Shown piece by piece: positions 1 to 10,800 of a stretch of DNA of 64,000 nt (the stretch's first letter is position 1; each line of letters opens with the position of its first letter). Source of the stretch: Hymenobacter volaticus (GTDB lineage: Bacteria > Bacteroidota > Bacteroidia > Cytophagales > Hymenobacteraceae); contig NZ_CP095061.1 in assembly GCF_022921055.1 (NCBI RefSeq), positions 4,751,501-4,815,500 of the forward strand, read 5' to 3'. Both the position numbers and the translations under genes were made by a program. The notes under the pieces are model-generated. The model saw nothing but the letters and a program-made list of their open reading frames with translations, was not told where the DNA came from and made no database searches.

Positions 1-131
1 CACATTATTTACAACAGTATAAGCTTAAATAACGCCCTATTTCTTCTGTAATACCGTAACCAAGTTTTTGCTTTTATAGAAAGTCGTTTTATACGTTACT
101 TATTCCATTCTACTCTTCCCCGTCTCTCTAC

Positions 132-1463
132 ATGGCAAAGAAATCTAATTCCGGTGGGCGCCAGCAAACCAACAGCACCCGCCACCCCGGCGCTACCGAC
201 GCCCCGCGTGGCAACCAACCCACTCGCAATCCGGATACTGGCACCTACGAAACAGCGCAACAACGGGAAACCGCCGTATTGATAGCCGTGCCAGACAAAC
301 GGCAGTCGGATACCCGTACCCAAGAGTACCTAGACGAGTTGGAGTTTCTAGCCGAAACAGCCGGCGTGGAAGTGAAGAAACGCTTTGTGCAGCGCCTCGA
401 CAAGCCCGACATTAGAACCTTTGTGGGTGAAGGTAAGCTAGCCGAAATCAAAGCCTACGTAACCCATTCTGGCATCAGCGTAGTCATTTTCGACGACGAC
501 CTGTCGCCTTCGCAGTTGCGCAACTTGGAGGCCGAGTTGATGGTGAAGATCGTGGACCGCTCGCTACTTATCATCGACATCTTTGCTACCCGGGCCAAAA
601 CAGCTACTGCGCGGGCTCAGGTGGAGTTGGCGCAGTACCAGTATCTGCTGCCCCGCCTGACGGGTCTGTGGAGTCACTTAAGCCGGCAACGTGGTGGTGG
701 CGTGAGTATGCGCGGACCGGGGGAAACGGAAATCGAGACAGACCGCCGCGTAGTGCGCGACCGAATTTCGCTGCTGAAAGACAAACTCAAGGACTTCGAC
801 AAGCAAAGCCATACCCAGCGCAAGGCGCGCGGCGGCGTGGTACGGGTGGCGCTGGTGGGCTACACCAACGTGGGCAAAAGCACGATTATGAATCTGCTGA
901 GCCGCTCCGACGTGTTTGCCGAAAACAAGCTGTTTGCCACTGTCGATTCCACAGTGCGCAAGATTTCCTTCGACAATATCCCGTTCCTGCTTTCTGATAC
1001 TGTTGGGTTTATCCGCAAGCTCCCTACGCGTCTCATCGAGAGCTTTAAGAGCACGCTCGACGAAATCAGGGAGGCCGACTTGTTGGTGCACGTTGTAGAC
1101 ATCTCGCATCCTTCGTTTGAAGAGCAGATTGAGGTGGTCAACGAAACGCTTAAGGATATCGAGGCGGCCGATAAGCCGATGCTGCTGGTTTTCAACAAAA
1201 TCGACCAGTACCGCACTGATACGGAAACTGAGCGCGAGGCTGGCTTCGAGGGCATGAACGAGGATGAAGACGCACCTAGCCGTCCTACACTAGCGCAGCT
1301 ACAGGACACGTACATGGCTAAAATGCACGACCCGGTTCTCTTCATTTCGGCTAAAAACCGTGAGAACATCGAAGAGCTTCGGGCCCTGCTGACTCGTCAC
1401 GTAGCGAAGATCCACTATCAGCGTTACCCCAATACGGTAATTGACCACGTAGACGGCGAGTAG
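132..1463 (+). CDS. hflX: GTPase HflX
   Basis: Ribosome-associated GTPase of the HflX family, which binds the 50S subunit and helps rescue or split stalled ribosomes. The 443-residue protein has the HflX N-terminal domain (about residues 50-210, with the glycine-rich stretch SRQRGGGVSMRGPGETEIET), then a G domain with the P-loop GYTNVGKST near residue 243, DTVGF (G3) and FNKID (G4). A low-complexity basic N-terminal 40 residues precede the conserved part. The ATG lies just after an A+T-rich leader, and a terminator hairpin follows the stop. It appears to be a single-gene unit. Family call is secure; cellular role is from family knowledge. Confidence 0.96.
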   Translation: MAKKSNSGGRQQTNSTRHPGATDAPRGNQPTRNPDTGTYETAQQRETAVLIAVPDKRQSDTRTQEYLDELEFLAETAGVEVKKRFVQRLDKPDIRTFVGEGKLAEIKAYVTHSGISVVIFDDDLSPSQLRNLEAELMVKIVDRSLLIIDIFATRAKTATARAQVELAQYQYLLPRLTGLWSHLSRQRGGGVSMRGPGETEIETDRRVVRDRISLLKDKLKDFDKQSHTQRKARGGVVRVALVGYTNVGKSTIMNLLSRSDVFAENKLFATVDSTVRKISFDNIPFLLSDTVGFIRKLPTRLIESFKSTLDEIREADLLVHVVDISHPSFEEQIEVVNETLKDIEAADKPMLLVFNKIDQYRTDTETEREAGFEGMNEDEDAPSRPTLAQLQDTYMAKMHDPVLFISAKNRENIEELRALLTRHVAKIHYQRYPNTVIDHVDGE

Positions 1464-1482
1464 ATAGCCTCACCCTGAATAG

Positions 1483-1512
1483 AAGCCCTGGCAAGTTGCC
1501 AGGGCTTTTTTA
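1483..1512 (+). terminator. Rho-independent terminator after hflX
   Basis: An 11-bp perfect stem (arms 1483-1493 and 1497-1507, loop AGT) followed directly by a T run, 20 nt after the hflX stop codon. Confidence 0.85.
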
Positions 1513-1778
1513 TGCTTGGTATGCTTGTGTTGATTGCTGTTTAGTGGTTGAAGTGAGGGTAAGCGAGTAAGTTACCAAACTGCCTACCGTGGTTGCGTGC
1601 TAGTACGAATTGCGTAGTGTCTTCTGTGTAATCATCTCATCCTAATAGCTCTTCTACTTTCAAAAACCCTAGTTCCACTTTGAAAATATTGTCTCCCTTC
1701 ATACCTTAAATCACCACATTATTACTATATTTCATCCTATTCTCCTCTCACAATTATACTCACTCACAAACCACTCGC
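1513..1778. other. Intergenic, no gene seen
   Basis: A+T-rich spacer between the hflX terminator and the M43 protease gene. No convincing small reading frame, repeat or RNA fold was found; it presumably holds the protease promoter, but no clear TAnnTTTG element could be picked. Confidence 0.5.
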
Positions 1779-3050
1779 ATGAAGGCAAAATTTTACGCAT
1801 TGGCTCTCTCTTTTCTGGGCTTAACTTCTTCAACTCTTGCGCAAGACTTGCGCTCAACGCTTGCCAATGGCAAGGCAACGCCAGGCAGACAGTGTGCCAC
1901 GATGGACGTATTGAAAGCGCAAATGGCAGCCGATCCTTCACTTGCCAAGCGCATGGCGGCAGTAGAAGACCAGACCAAAAAGTTTGAAGCTACGTCAACT
2001 GCTAGGCGCTCGACAACGGGCGTAATTACGATTCCAGTAGTCGTGCACGTGCTCTACAACGTAGAAGCGCAAAACGTATCGGATGCGCAGGTTGCGGCAC
2101 AAATAACTGTGCTTAACAAGGACTTCGCTAAAGCCAATGCCGATGCGAGGTTGATACCAGCAGCTTTTGCGCCGCTGGCCGTTAACACCAACATCCAGTT
2201 CGTGCTGGCTAAGCAAGACCCAACCGGCGCTCAAACTACAGGCATTATCCATAAGCAAACCAAAATTACTTCATTCACCACCAACGATGTAGTGAAATTC
2301 TCGAAGCGCGGTGGTGATGATGCGTGGCCTGCGAGCAACTACCTCAACCTGTGGGTATGCAACTTAGGTGGTGGGCTACTCGGGTACGCGCAGTTTCCGG
2401 GAGGCAAAGCCAATACCGATGGGGTGGTAGTCCTGTATTCATCGTTGCCGGGCGGCTCGTCAGTCTCCTACAACAAAGGCCGGACGGCGACGCACGAAGT
2501 AGGACACTGGCTGAACCTGCGCCACATCTGGGGCGACACCAATTGCGGCAACGACTTGGTAGCCGATACACCTACCCAGCAAACCAGCAACTACGGCTGC
2601 CCCGATTATCCGCATATCACCTGCAACAACAAAGGCGACATGTCGATGAACTACATGGACTACACCGACGATGCGTGCATGTATATGTTCTCGGCGGGTC
2701 AGGCGGCGCGCATGAATGCCTTGTTTGATACGGGCGGTAGCCGGGCGTCGCTGCTCAATTCGCCGGCTGCCAGGGCAGCAAGCCAACTCGCTATTTCCAG
2801 CGAACTAGCTAGCAAAGCAGTCATTCACTTGTATCCTAATCCAGCCTCTCAAACCCTGAACGTATCGGTACCGGAGAAACAGGCGACGACTTGGAGCGTG
2901 AAAGTATACGACCTCAGCGGGTACGAAATGAAGCAAGCTCACTACGATGGCCAAGGCCGCGTAGGTGTTGCCAACCTACCCCAGGGCCTCTACCAGGTGG
3001 TGATGTCGGATGGCGCCCAAACAATACGCCAACGTTTCCAGAAAGAATAG
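1779..3050 (+). CDS. Secreted M43 zinc metalloprotease with T9SS sorting domain
   Basis: Predicted extracellular zinc endopeptidase of family M43 (pappalysin/cytophagalysin type). Residues 1-21 form a signal peptide ending in LAQ. The catalytic metzincin motif HEVGHWLNLRHIWGD (HExxHxxxxxHxxGD) lies near residue 240, with the Met-turn MSMNYMDY about 48 residues further on. The last 75 residues, beginning LYPNPASQTLNV and ending with a KE pair, form a type A T9SS C-terminal sorting domain, so the protein should cross the outer membrane through the type IX system and be released or anchored. Length (423) suits the family. It stands alone between two spacers with its own terminator. Substrate is unknown. 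Confidence 0.92.
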   Translation: MKAKFYALALSFLGLTSSTLAQDLRSTLANGKATPGRQCATMDVLKAQMAADPSLAKRMAAVEDQTKKFEATSTARRSTTGVITIPVVVHVLYNVEAQNVSDAQVAAQITVLNKDFAKANADARLIPAAFAPLAVNTNIQFVLAKQDPTGAQTTGIIHKQTKITSFTTNDVVKFSKRGGDDAWPASNYLNLWVCNLGGGLLGYAQFPGGKANTDGVVVLYSSLPGGSSVSYNKGRTATHEVGHWLNLRHIWGDTNCGNDLVADTPTQQTSNYGCPDYPHITCNNKGDMSMNYMDYTDDACMYMFSAGQAARMNALFDTGGSRASLLNSPAARAASQLAISSELASKAVIHLYPNPASQTLNVSVPEKQATTWSVKVYDLSGYEMKQAHYDGQGRVGVANLPQGLYQVVMSDGAQTIRQRFQKE

Positions 3051-3129
3051 CTTACTTGCCCTTGGAGCTAGTGATGTTGCAGCGTTGCTAGTTTTTCACA
3101 CCTACCATTTTCCCTCATTCACCCGCATG

Positions 3130-3155
3130 AAAAGCCCGCCATTCGGTGGGCTTTT
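3130..3155 (+). terminator. Terminator after M43 protease
   Basis: An 11-bp stem with one G-U pair (arms 3130-3140 and 3145-3155, loop ATTC), ending in a T run, 80 nt after the protease stop codon. Confidence 0.75.
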
Positions 3156-3443
3156 CTAGTGTTATGGCAGTCTACCTGCGTTGCCAAGAATCTTTTACTC
3201 ATAATATATCAGGTCATAATTTGCGAAGAATCTTTTCACTACTTAACTGCTTGACCTACTGATTATACCACCCTGTTCTGCTTTGTAGCTTCGCAACTAC
3301 TCAACTTGCTCGAATCTCCTCTCAAACACCTAGAAAATTTTAGAGATACTCTTATTTTCCTGTGGCGCTTTACTTCTAGAATAACCATTTTGCAAGCCTC
3401 ATAGTAAAGAGGCGTGCTTTCAGTTGAACCTCACTTTGCCCGC
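3156..3443. other. Intergenic with a short direct repeat
   Basis: A+T-rich spacer. The only structure seen is a near-identical pair of 13-mers built on AAGAATCTTTT (around 3186 and 3227). No gene is supported. It should contain the promoter of the sixA-like gene. Confidence 0.4.
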
Positions 3444-3953
3444 ATGAAAAGCCTATATCTGATGCGCCACGCCAAATCTAGCTGGAGCTTCGACGATTTA
3501 ACAGATGAGCAGCGCCCGCTCAACGGCCGGGGCCGCGAAGATGCCCCCCGCATGGGCCAGGCCTTGGTTAAGCGCAACATCAAAATAGATTTACTGCTCT
3601 CCTCGGCGGCCGTGCGGGCCTTAACGACGGCTGCTTTGGTAGCCAAGGAGCTGGGGTACCCCCACGAGCGAATTGTGGTGCGCCCCGAAATCTACCACGC
3701 CGATGTGCAAGTGCTGCTGGACGTCGTGCGCTCTTGCCCCGACGAAACCAATTCGGTGCTGCTTGTGGGGCATAACAACACTATTTCCGAATTTGCCAAC
3801 CTACTCTCGCCGGGTGCGCTGCACGAGGAAATGCCCACTGCTGGTATTGTATGCCTGCACATTCAAGTTGATCGGTGGGCTGATGTAGATCAGTCGAACA
3901 CCGAGTTCTACTTTTTCGACCGCCCGCGCGACAAGCCACGGGAAGTCGAGTAG
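3444..3953 (+). CDS. sixA: SixA-type histidine phosphatase
   Basis: Member of the histidine phosphatase (phosphoglycerate mutase-like) superfamily, SixA branch, which removes phosphate from phosphohistidine in signalling proteins or from other small substrates. The catalytic RHG-like motif appears as LMRHAKSSW directly after the start, and the second catalytic histidine is in LLVGHNNTISEFANLL. I start at the second in-frame ATG because it places MKSLYLMRHAK at the N terminus, as in homologues; an upstream ATG at 3414 would add ten unconserved residues. It lies 239 bp upstream of ppk1 on the same strand, perhaps loosely linked to phosphate metabolism. Confidence 0.9.
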   Translation: MKSLYLMRHAKSSWSFDDLTDEQRPLNGRGREDAPRMGQALVKRNIKIDLLLSSAAVRALTTAALVAKELGYPHERIVVRPEIYHADVQVLLDVVRSCPDETNSVLLVGHNNTISEFANLLSPGALHEEMPTAGIVCLHIQVDRWADVDQSNTEFYFFDRPRDKPREVE

Positions 3954-4192
3954 GTCCCGCAGACAAAGCAGATAACTTCTCTTCAGAAGGTGTTTGAAGT
4001 TGCTGTTTTCACGTAAGGGGCATGGTCGCTATGGCTTGGCACCAGCTAGGGCAATTATGGCATAGCGTTGAACGCTTGGTGCTTGTTGCGCAGAGCCGGT
4101 ACTGATTTACTGCATATTGCAAATAGTAGAGGCTTTCCTTGGGGATGCCAGATAAAGGAGGACGCTCTTGTACGTGACGCTTTTTCTTAATC

Positions 4193-6322
4193 ATGGAAAA
4201 AATCGAAAAGAAAGCCACTGAAAAACCAGTGCTGCTAAACAGGGAACTAAGCTGGTTGGCGTTCAACCGACGCGTGCTGCAGGAAGCCCAGAACCCGGAG
4301 GTGCCGTTGCTTGAGCGCCTCAAGTTCATGGCCATCTTCTCCAGCAACCTCGACGAATATTTCAAGGTGCGCGTGGCAACACTGCGGCGGTTGGTGAAGC
4401 TGAAAAAGAAAACCCGGGCCAAGCTGGCCGACGATCCCACCTCCCAACTCAAAGAGTTGCTGGAGGAAGTGCGGCGGCAGCAGCAAGAATTCGGTGACAC
4501 TTTTCGCAACAGCTTGCAACCGGCCTTGCGCGAGCAGCACATCCACCTCGTATCCGAGCACGACCTGACCGACGAGCAGCGCAAGTGGGTGCATCATTAC
4601 TTCGAGCAGCACGTGCAGGACTTGCTCTCGCCTGTCATCCTCGATGAAAACCTGCACCATCTGTTCCTAAAAGATCAGACGGTATACCTCACGTTTTACC
4701 TCACAGAACCAACGGAGGCCAGCTCGAAAAAGAAAAAGCACCACGCGCACGATGAGCGGGTATTAGTAATGGAACTGCCGGTGAAGCGCCACGGTGGCCG
4801 CTTTGTGGTGCTGCCCAATCAAGGCGACGAGCGGTACGTGATGTTCCTAGACGACGTAGTTCGGTGCTGTGCCCACACGCTGTTCCCGAAGTTCGGCAAG
4901 GTGCAGGTGCACTCCATTAAAATCTCCCGCGACGCCGAACTAGACATCCAGGAGGAAGTGTCGGGCAACCTGATGGCCAAGATCAAGAGCAGCCTACAGA
5001 AGCGCGAAACCGGCTATCCGGCCCGCTTGCTCTACGACCCAGCCATGCCCAAGGAAGTGATGCAGGCCCTGATGCAAAAAACCGGCATCGGCACCGACGA
5101 GCTAGTAGAAGGCAGCCGCTACCACAATTTCCGCGACTTTTTCGGCTTCCCCGACTTAGGCCTCAATCACCTGGTGTACGAGGCGCACTCGCCCCTGCCC
5201 CACCCGACGCTGCCTCGCACTGGTCCCATGATTCCGGCTATTGCGGAGCGCGACCACCTATTGAATTTACCGTACCAGTCTTTCGACTACGTAACGCGCT
5301 TTCTGCTCGAAGCTGCCAACGACCCTTTGGTAAGCGCCATCAGCATCACGCTTTACCGAGTTTCCAGTAAGAGCGAGGTAGCGAAAGCACTGCTCAAGGC
5401 TGTGAAGCACGGCAAGCAAGTGACAGTGGTAGTGGAGCTGAAAGCCCGCTTCGACGAGGAAAGCAACATGTACTGGGCCGAGAAGCTGCAAAAGGCGGGT
5501 GCCAACGTTATTTACGGCATTCCCGAGCTGAAAGTACACAGCAAGCTAGCCCTGGTCACCCGTGCCGAAGAAGGCCACAACCGCCTCTACGCCTACCTGA
5601 GCACTGGCAACTTCAACGAGAATACTAGCAAGATTTACGCCGACCACGGCCTGTTCACCACCGACCCTCACCTGACCAGCGAGGTAGCCGAGGTGTTCCG
5701 CTACTTCTACGACCGGCAAGACAAAGCGGGCAGCTTCAAGCACCTCTTGGTGGCACCATTCGAGCTTCGCGAGCAACTCAATAGCTTAATCGACCACGAA
5801 ATCAGCTTAGCCAAGCACGGCAAGGACGCCTATATCATCTTGAAACTTAACGCGCTGCAAGATGAACGGATGATTCTGAAATTGTATCAAGCCAGCGAAG
5901 CCGGTGTGCGGGTGGAACTCCTGATTCGGGGTATTTCCTGCCTTGTGCCTAACCTGGAAGGACAGAGCCTCAACATTAGTCAGCGGGGTATAGTAGACCG
6001 GTACTTGGAGCACGCCCGCATCTACGTATTCGGCAACGGCGGCAAGGAGAAGATCTACGTGGCCTCTTCCGATTGGATGGCCCGTAATCTGGACCGGCGT
6101 GTGGAAGTTGCGTTTCCTATTCTGCAAGAAGATTTACGCGTCGAAATCCGCCACCTCCTCGACCTTCAGCGCCAAGACAACGTGAAGTCCAGAGACTGGC
6201 AAAACAACTTCTTAGGCTCGGAAAACCCCGACGCACCCCGCGTCAGGGCCCAGGAAGACACGTATGCGTATCTAAAGAAGCTCAGTCGCAAACGGAACAA
6301 GCCAAAGTCTGAAAAAAGCTAA
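4193..6322 (+). CDS. ppk1: Polyphosphate kinase 1
   Basis: Catalyses reversible transfer of the ATP gamma-phosphate to polyphosphate. The 709-residue protein has all PPK1 parts: N-terminal domain opening with LLNRELSWLAFNRRVLQEA, a head domain, and two phospholipase-D-like C domains. The phosphohistidine candidate is in ELKVHSKLALV, the second catalytic histidine in DRYLEHARIYVFGNGG, and STGNFNENT is also conserved. A lysine-rich insert lies near residue 180. The stop codon is followed by a strong bidirectional terminator. Family assignment is secure. Confidence 0.97.
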   Translation: MEKIEKKATEKPVLLNRELSWLAFNRRVLQEAQNPEVPLLERLKFMAIFSSNLDEYFKVRVATLRRLVKLKKKTRAKLADDPTSQLKELLEEVRRQQQEFGDTFRNSLQPALREQHIHLVSEHDLTDEQRKWVHHYFEQHVQDLLSPVILDENLHHLFLKDQTVYLTFYLTEPTEASSKKKKHHAHDERVLVMELPVKRHGGRFVVLPNQGDERYVMFLDDVVRCCAHTLFPKFGKVQVHSIKISRDAELDIQEEVSGNLMAKIKSSLQKRETGYPARLLYDPAMPKEVMQALMQKTGIGTDELVEGSRYHNFRDFFGFPDLGLNHLVYEAHSPLPHPTLPRTGPMIPAIAERDHLLNLPYQSFDYVTRFLLEAANDPLVSAISITLYRVSSKSEVAKALLKAVKHGKQVTVVVELKARFDEESNMYWAEKLQKAGANVIYGIPELKVHSKLALVTRAEEGHNRLYAYLSTGNFNENTSKIYADHGLFTTDPHLTSEVAEVFRYFYDRQDKAGSFKHLLVAPFELREQLNSLIDHEISLAKHGKDAYIILKLNALQDERMILKLYQASEAGVRVELLIRGISCLVPNLEGQSLNISQRGIVDRYLEHARIYVFGNGGKEKIYVASSDWMARNLDRRVEVAFPILQEDLRVEIRHLLDLQRQDNVKSRDWQNNFLGSENPDAPRVRAQEDTYAYLKKLSRKRNKPKSEKS

Positions 6323-6348
6323 GTGGCTAACGTTCTTGAAGCGTAACT

Positions 6349-6393
6349 AAAGAAAAAAGAGGGTCAGGCTAAGCCTGACCCTCTTTTTTCTTT
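6349..6393. terminator. Bidirectional terminator between ppk1 and DUF6268 gene
   Basis: A perfect 21-bp inverted repeat (arms 6349-6369 and 6373-6393, loop TAA) with A runs on the left and T runs on the right, placed between two convergent genes, so it can stop transcription from both sides. Confidence 0.92.
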
Positions 6394-6459
6394 CATCTGG
6401 AGAAGCTTCTCTTAATCAAGGAAGCGTCTTCAATCACTACTTACGCTCAATCGTGCTTA

Positions 6460-7590
6460 TTACCGTCCCACTCCGAAGAGGCCCAGCAGTCCTTTGGTGG
6501 GCACAATAAAGATTTCGAGGCTGGCATAAGGAGTCCAGTCGAACTGGCTGTCGATGATTTTTTGCCGGTCCTTGTTGGTACGGTCAAAGGCATCGAAGGC
6601 GTAGTTATAGCGGTAGCCACCTTCTACGCCCAACCAGATGAAATCGTACAGCTCACGCTCCCAGCGGCCCCGGAATTTCACTTCGGTTTCGCGTAGCTCC
6701 AGCGTACGCAAGGGCTTTATGCCGGGCTCCGGCTGGCCATTGTCTAGGCGCCGGACCAAGGGGTTGTTGAGCTTGATGATGTAATTGAAGCCATCGACGG
6801 TATAGCCAGCCGTGAGGATGGACTTCGGCGAAACGTTGTAGCGCACAGCCACGCGAGCCGGGAAGATGGCTTCTACACCCCAATGCGAGTTGAAGGTGCG
6901 GTTGTAGAGTATGGCCGGATATGGACTAAACCGCCCAAAGGTGTATCCTAGTTGCACCCCTACGCCCCAGGAAAACTCTGGGCTCCGCTTCCAGCCGTAC
7001 AAAAACTCTGACGACACGCGCAGGTAATCTTTCACGTTTAGCTCGCTTGAGGTATAGTCGCCGCTTAGCTCGCCTTTCACCCGGAAGATGTACCAGTTAA
7101 CTGTGTTCACCGGCCGAATGACGGCCAGCTGTGCTCCTAACGTCTTGAGTGCTTTGTCCTCGATGTTGTCGTAGAACTCGTAGGTGGTGGGGGTGTTGCG
7201 GAACTGAAACTCCTCCCGGTCATAATTGACACCCAATATCAGCTTGAGGTGCGGATGATTGAGCATCGGGATGTACCCTTTGAAAATAAGCCGGGCGTTT
7301 TTGCTGGCGTCGGCTGAGTAGTTCGGCAGGTTTTCCACTTTGGCTGTTGATGTCACGCCAAAGCGCGGCATTCGCTCATAGTGAAAAATGATTCCTTTGG
7401 TCGGCCCCTGATTCACTACCGAAGGCGTAGCAAACTCTTGGTCGCGCCCTACTTGGTTGGAGGCAAGGGTATCGGCGGGGGAAGGGGCCGGGGCCGGAAA
7501 CACCGGCGTGGGCGACGCCGGCGTGACTTGTGCTACTGCTGCAGTGGTCAGTAGGAAGCTAAGTCCAGCAAAGGCAATTTTGCGCACCAT
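6460..7590 (-). CDS. Outer-membrane beta-barrel protein (DUF6268-like)
   Basis: Predicted outer-membrane barrel of unknown function. Starting from the second in-frame ATG gives a typical signal peptide (MVRKIAFAGLSFLLTTAAVAQ) followed by a Pro/Ala-rich linker. The rest alternates aromatic and polar residues in beta-strand fashion and ends in VGR. The pattern around FHYERMPRFGVTSTAKVEN and the following strands fit the DUF6268 barrel family; I give this name with moderate certainty. It is downstream of the giant phosphoesterase/Omp85 gene on the same strand, but a hairpin separates the two. Confidence 0.75.
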   Translation of the reverse strand: MVRKIAFAGLSFLLTTAAVAQVTPASPTPVFPAPAPSPADTLASNQVGRDQEFATPSVVNQGPTKGIIFHYERMPRFGVTSTAKVENLPNYSADASKNARLIFKGYIPMLNHPHLKLILGVNYDREEFQFRNTPTTYEFYDNIEDKALKTLGAQLAVIRPVNTVNWYIFRVKGELSGDYTSSELNVKDYLRVSSEFLYGWKRSPEFSWGVGVQLGYTFGRFSPYPAILYNRTFNSHWGVEAIFPARVAVRYNVSPKSILTAGYTVDGFNYIIKLNNPLVRRLDNGQPEPGIKPLRTLELRETEVKFRGRWERELYDFIWLGVEGGYRYNYAFDAFDRTNKDRQKIIDSQFDWTPYASLEIFIVPTKGLLGLFGVGR

Positions 7591-7704
7591 GCGCGCCCGA
7601 AATATTAAAGTTGAGGACATACGCTACAAGGTGGAATAGAAACTAAACTCGGTCATCTTTAACGCGACATCCAGCAGAAAGGCTGCTGCCTTTTTTCACA
7701 GAAG

Positions 7705-7736
7705 AAAAGAGCCAGCCCGACCCGGCCGGCTCTTTT
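7705..7736 (-). terminator. Terminator of the phosphoesterase/Omp85 gene
   Basis: Imperfect 13-bp stem (arms 7705-7717 and 7724-7736, one mismatch) about 70 nt past the stop codon of the upstream minus-strand gene, with a T-rich tract after it on the minus strand. Confidence 0.65.
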
Positions 7737-7802
7737 TCTAGTTTCTGCTTATCAACAAATTAGCGCTTTTTCGCTTCTTAAACACTGGTTGGCAACCCGC
7801 AC

Positions 7803-10800
7803 TTAGAACAGGAAGTCAAATCCTATAAACACCAGATTTTCTTCGCCCCGTGAATACGTCACGTTGATGACGGCCTGTTTCAGAATGTCGACCCACACGC
7901 CCCCGCCAATGGCGGTATGGTAGGCGTCGAGGCCCGTTCGCACATCGTAGCTAGAGTACACACGCGCCGCGTCGGCTAGGCCCATGATACCGAACTTACC
8001 CGGCAGCAGGTAAGCATTAAACTCGAAAAGTTGAATCCGCACCTCGGCGTTGGCATAGGTGCTAGAGCGGCCCGAGTAGCGCGTGCGACGGTAGCCGCGC
8101 AAGTTGGTAGTACCGCCCAAAGTGTTGGCCTGGAAGAAGCGATAGTCGCCGAGGTTGCGACTGGCGCCAATACGACCGGCCCAAGTTAGCTGGAACGGGA
8201 AGTTGGGGCTCAGGTAGAAGCGGAATTCCGAAGCCAAACGCCCATAGGTTAGCTTCTCGGCGTTGAGCTGCTTGTTGTATTCCACCGAGTTGTACCAGCG
8301 CAAACCAATACGCGGGTTTTTCGGCGACGAAGCCGCATCAATGTTCAGATAAGCCCGACCACCTAAATAGCGGTTCAGCTGGAAATCTGAGGCCCGAATA
8401 CCAACGGCACTCGTGCCTTCTAATCCATTGCCGTCTTCATCAAGGCCAGCCGCAATTTCGCTACCGATACGGTCATTAGATACCCTGAATTGGTCGTACT
8501 GCGGACCAATACCGAATTTCAGGAAGCTGAAGATGTCACGCTCCAGCACCGGCGAGATATACAAGCGCGAGAAGCGGACCCGGTAGGTGTTGTTGATATC
8601 CCGAGCACGGGTACTGTTGTTGTCGGCCAGGATGTTGCGCGTGTCGTTGCCCAGACCGAAGTAGTTATAGAGCAGCTGTGGGCCATAGAGCTGCGCGTTT
8701 ACTCGCAGATCGTATTTGCCAATCACATCTACAAAGTGGCCTGCATACCGCACGTTGTAGGCTTTTTGCGACGGCGAATAGTTGGCAGCCAAGCTCTGCT
8801 CGGTGGCGTACGGCTCTTTCCGGAACCCGTAGGTGCGGTACAAAACCCCGCCACCCAAAAACAGACGGTCGTCGATGTTGTAACCGAAGTATGCGGTCGG
8901 ACCGAAATAGTTGAGCGTGTAGTCTTTGCGGTCGGAGCGGTTGTGCACGTCGTACCGGCTCACGTCAATGCCGGGTTCAGTGCGCAGGCGGGTGTCTTTG
9001 CCCGGCGTAATCACGTTGCCGGTATCGGCGTCGTAGATGTGCGTGTAGTGCCGCAGACCCGCCACGTTGGAGCGGTCCGTGATAGAGTCTTTATCGGTGC
9101 CGGCAATGATGCGCAGTTTGGTGCCGCGCTTCACGTCGCCTCTCACGTCATACACGTCGTTGCCCTCAAACCCATATAGGCGCAGCTCCTTGGTAACCTT
9201 GTTGTCGAAGGTGCGGTCGAAGAGGGTTTTGCCGAGAGCACCTTCCTTGGTGATTTTCTTGACCACTACCCGCGTCTTGTCGTCGGGTAGGCGCTCTACC
9301 ATAAATTTCTCGCGCTTGCTAGAGCCCTTTACTTCCGTCACCTGGCTTACTACCTCGTAGTAATCAGCAGCTAACTCGGGCAGTAGCTCACGGCGGCTTT
9401 TTAGCTTGGCTATAATTTCGGGGCCGTGCAGGTCATAGATCTGCTTGGGCCACCGTTGCTTGAATGCCTTCTCGATAACGTCATCGGTGAGAGAGGCTTT
9501 CAGCTCTTCTGCCTGCTTCACCCACTGCTCTTTCGTGACGGAAGCCAGGTACACCCGGTCGTTGCTGAGGGCCGTTAGGTTGAGGCCTTTCCAGTCAGCA
9601 TAGTCGGCCCCGAAGTTTTGGAAGTTACGAATGGCCCACTTGCGTGAAGCCAAGTACGGAAACAAACCGTCACCCTTAAAGAAGGCAATGTCGCGGTCTT
9701 CGGGCACGGCCGTAAACTTCCGGTCGCCTTCCTTGTCTTTTTTCTCGGCCCAGCGCCACTGATCTTCGTGCCGGTCCCAGTCGCCAATCCACATATCGAA
9801 GAGGCGCGAGCGGGCAAACGCTTTTTCGTCGACGCGGTTGTCGTTGTCGTCTACCAAGCGCTCAAACACCTTGTCGGTACCGACTAGGTTTTCGGCATTG
9901 CCAAGCGAGGCCACGTTGCTTTGGTCGTCTTTGGCATCTTCTTCAATAGCGCCCGGCGTGTTCGAAAAACGCTCGAGGTACTGACCAAGCAACGGGTCCT
10001 GCGGAATGTAGCGGAGTTCGGGGTTGGTATGCAGAATGCCGGCGGCCGTAGCCAATGGCGGTATTACAATGGAACCGTATGGGTGCTGGGCCGAAATCTG
10101 GTCTTGCAGAATGTCGGCGGCAGCTCCGCTGCGCAACGCTTCCGGCAGTACGGCACCGGGGTCTTTGTTGAGGCTGCGAATGGTGAAGTTGCGGCCTTCT
10201 TCATTGCGCACTTTCAGCGAGGCCGTTTGCTTGCCGCCACCAATCTTGTAGGGCGTAAGGCCACCTTGCTCGGTGGCGAGGTCCAGCACCGGAAACTTCA
10301 CGGGCGTGGCCCACTCTTGGCGGTAGTGCTGCCCGAACAATGACTTGTGAAACTTGCTGCGGTCGGCGTAGCGCTTGTTCACGGCCAGCGTGATCGTGCT
10401 GTCCTTGAAATTAGGGCGTGGCCCAGTGGCAACTACAGGCGCAGCTTCGGTAGCGGCCGCTACTGGCTGCGCATACAAGGGCGTGCGGTACACAAGGCGG
10501 GCCGTTTCGCCCCGGCCATTCGGAATCCAGTACTCCACCCATACTTGGCCATCGTCGTAGTAGTTTACGCGGGCCAAGCCTTTCTCTTTGTCGGAGAAGT
10601 TGGCTTTGGCGCCGCTCCCACTACGGGTGTGCTGCGTTTTGCAACCCGAGCCACTCACAATCTGGTGGTAGGTTGGCATCCGGAAGTACTGTAGGTTGTG
10701 CTCGTGCCCCGACGCATAGATGATGTTCGGGTGCTTAGCAAAAATGTCTTCCAGCCCCTTCTTATACGCTTGGTAAAGCGGGTGCGGAATGTCTTGGCTA

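Noticed and set aside
8490-9179. Long plus-strand frame opposite the Omp85 barrel region
   Set aside because: Val/Gly-rich antisense frame, typical of the complement of G+C-rich beta-barrel coding DNA; no family pattern.
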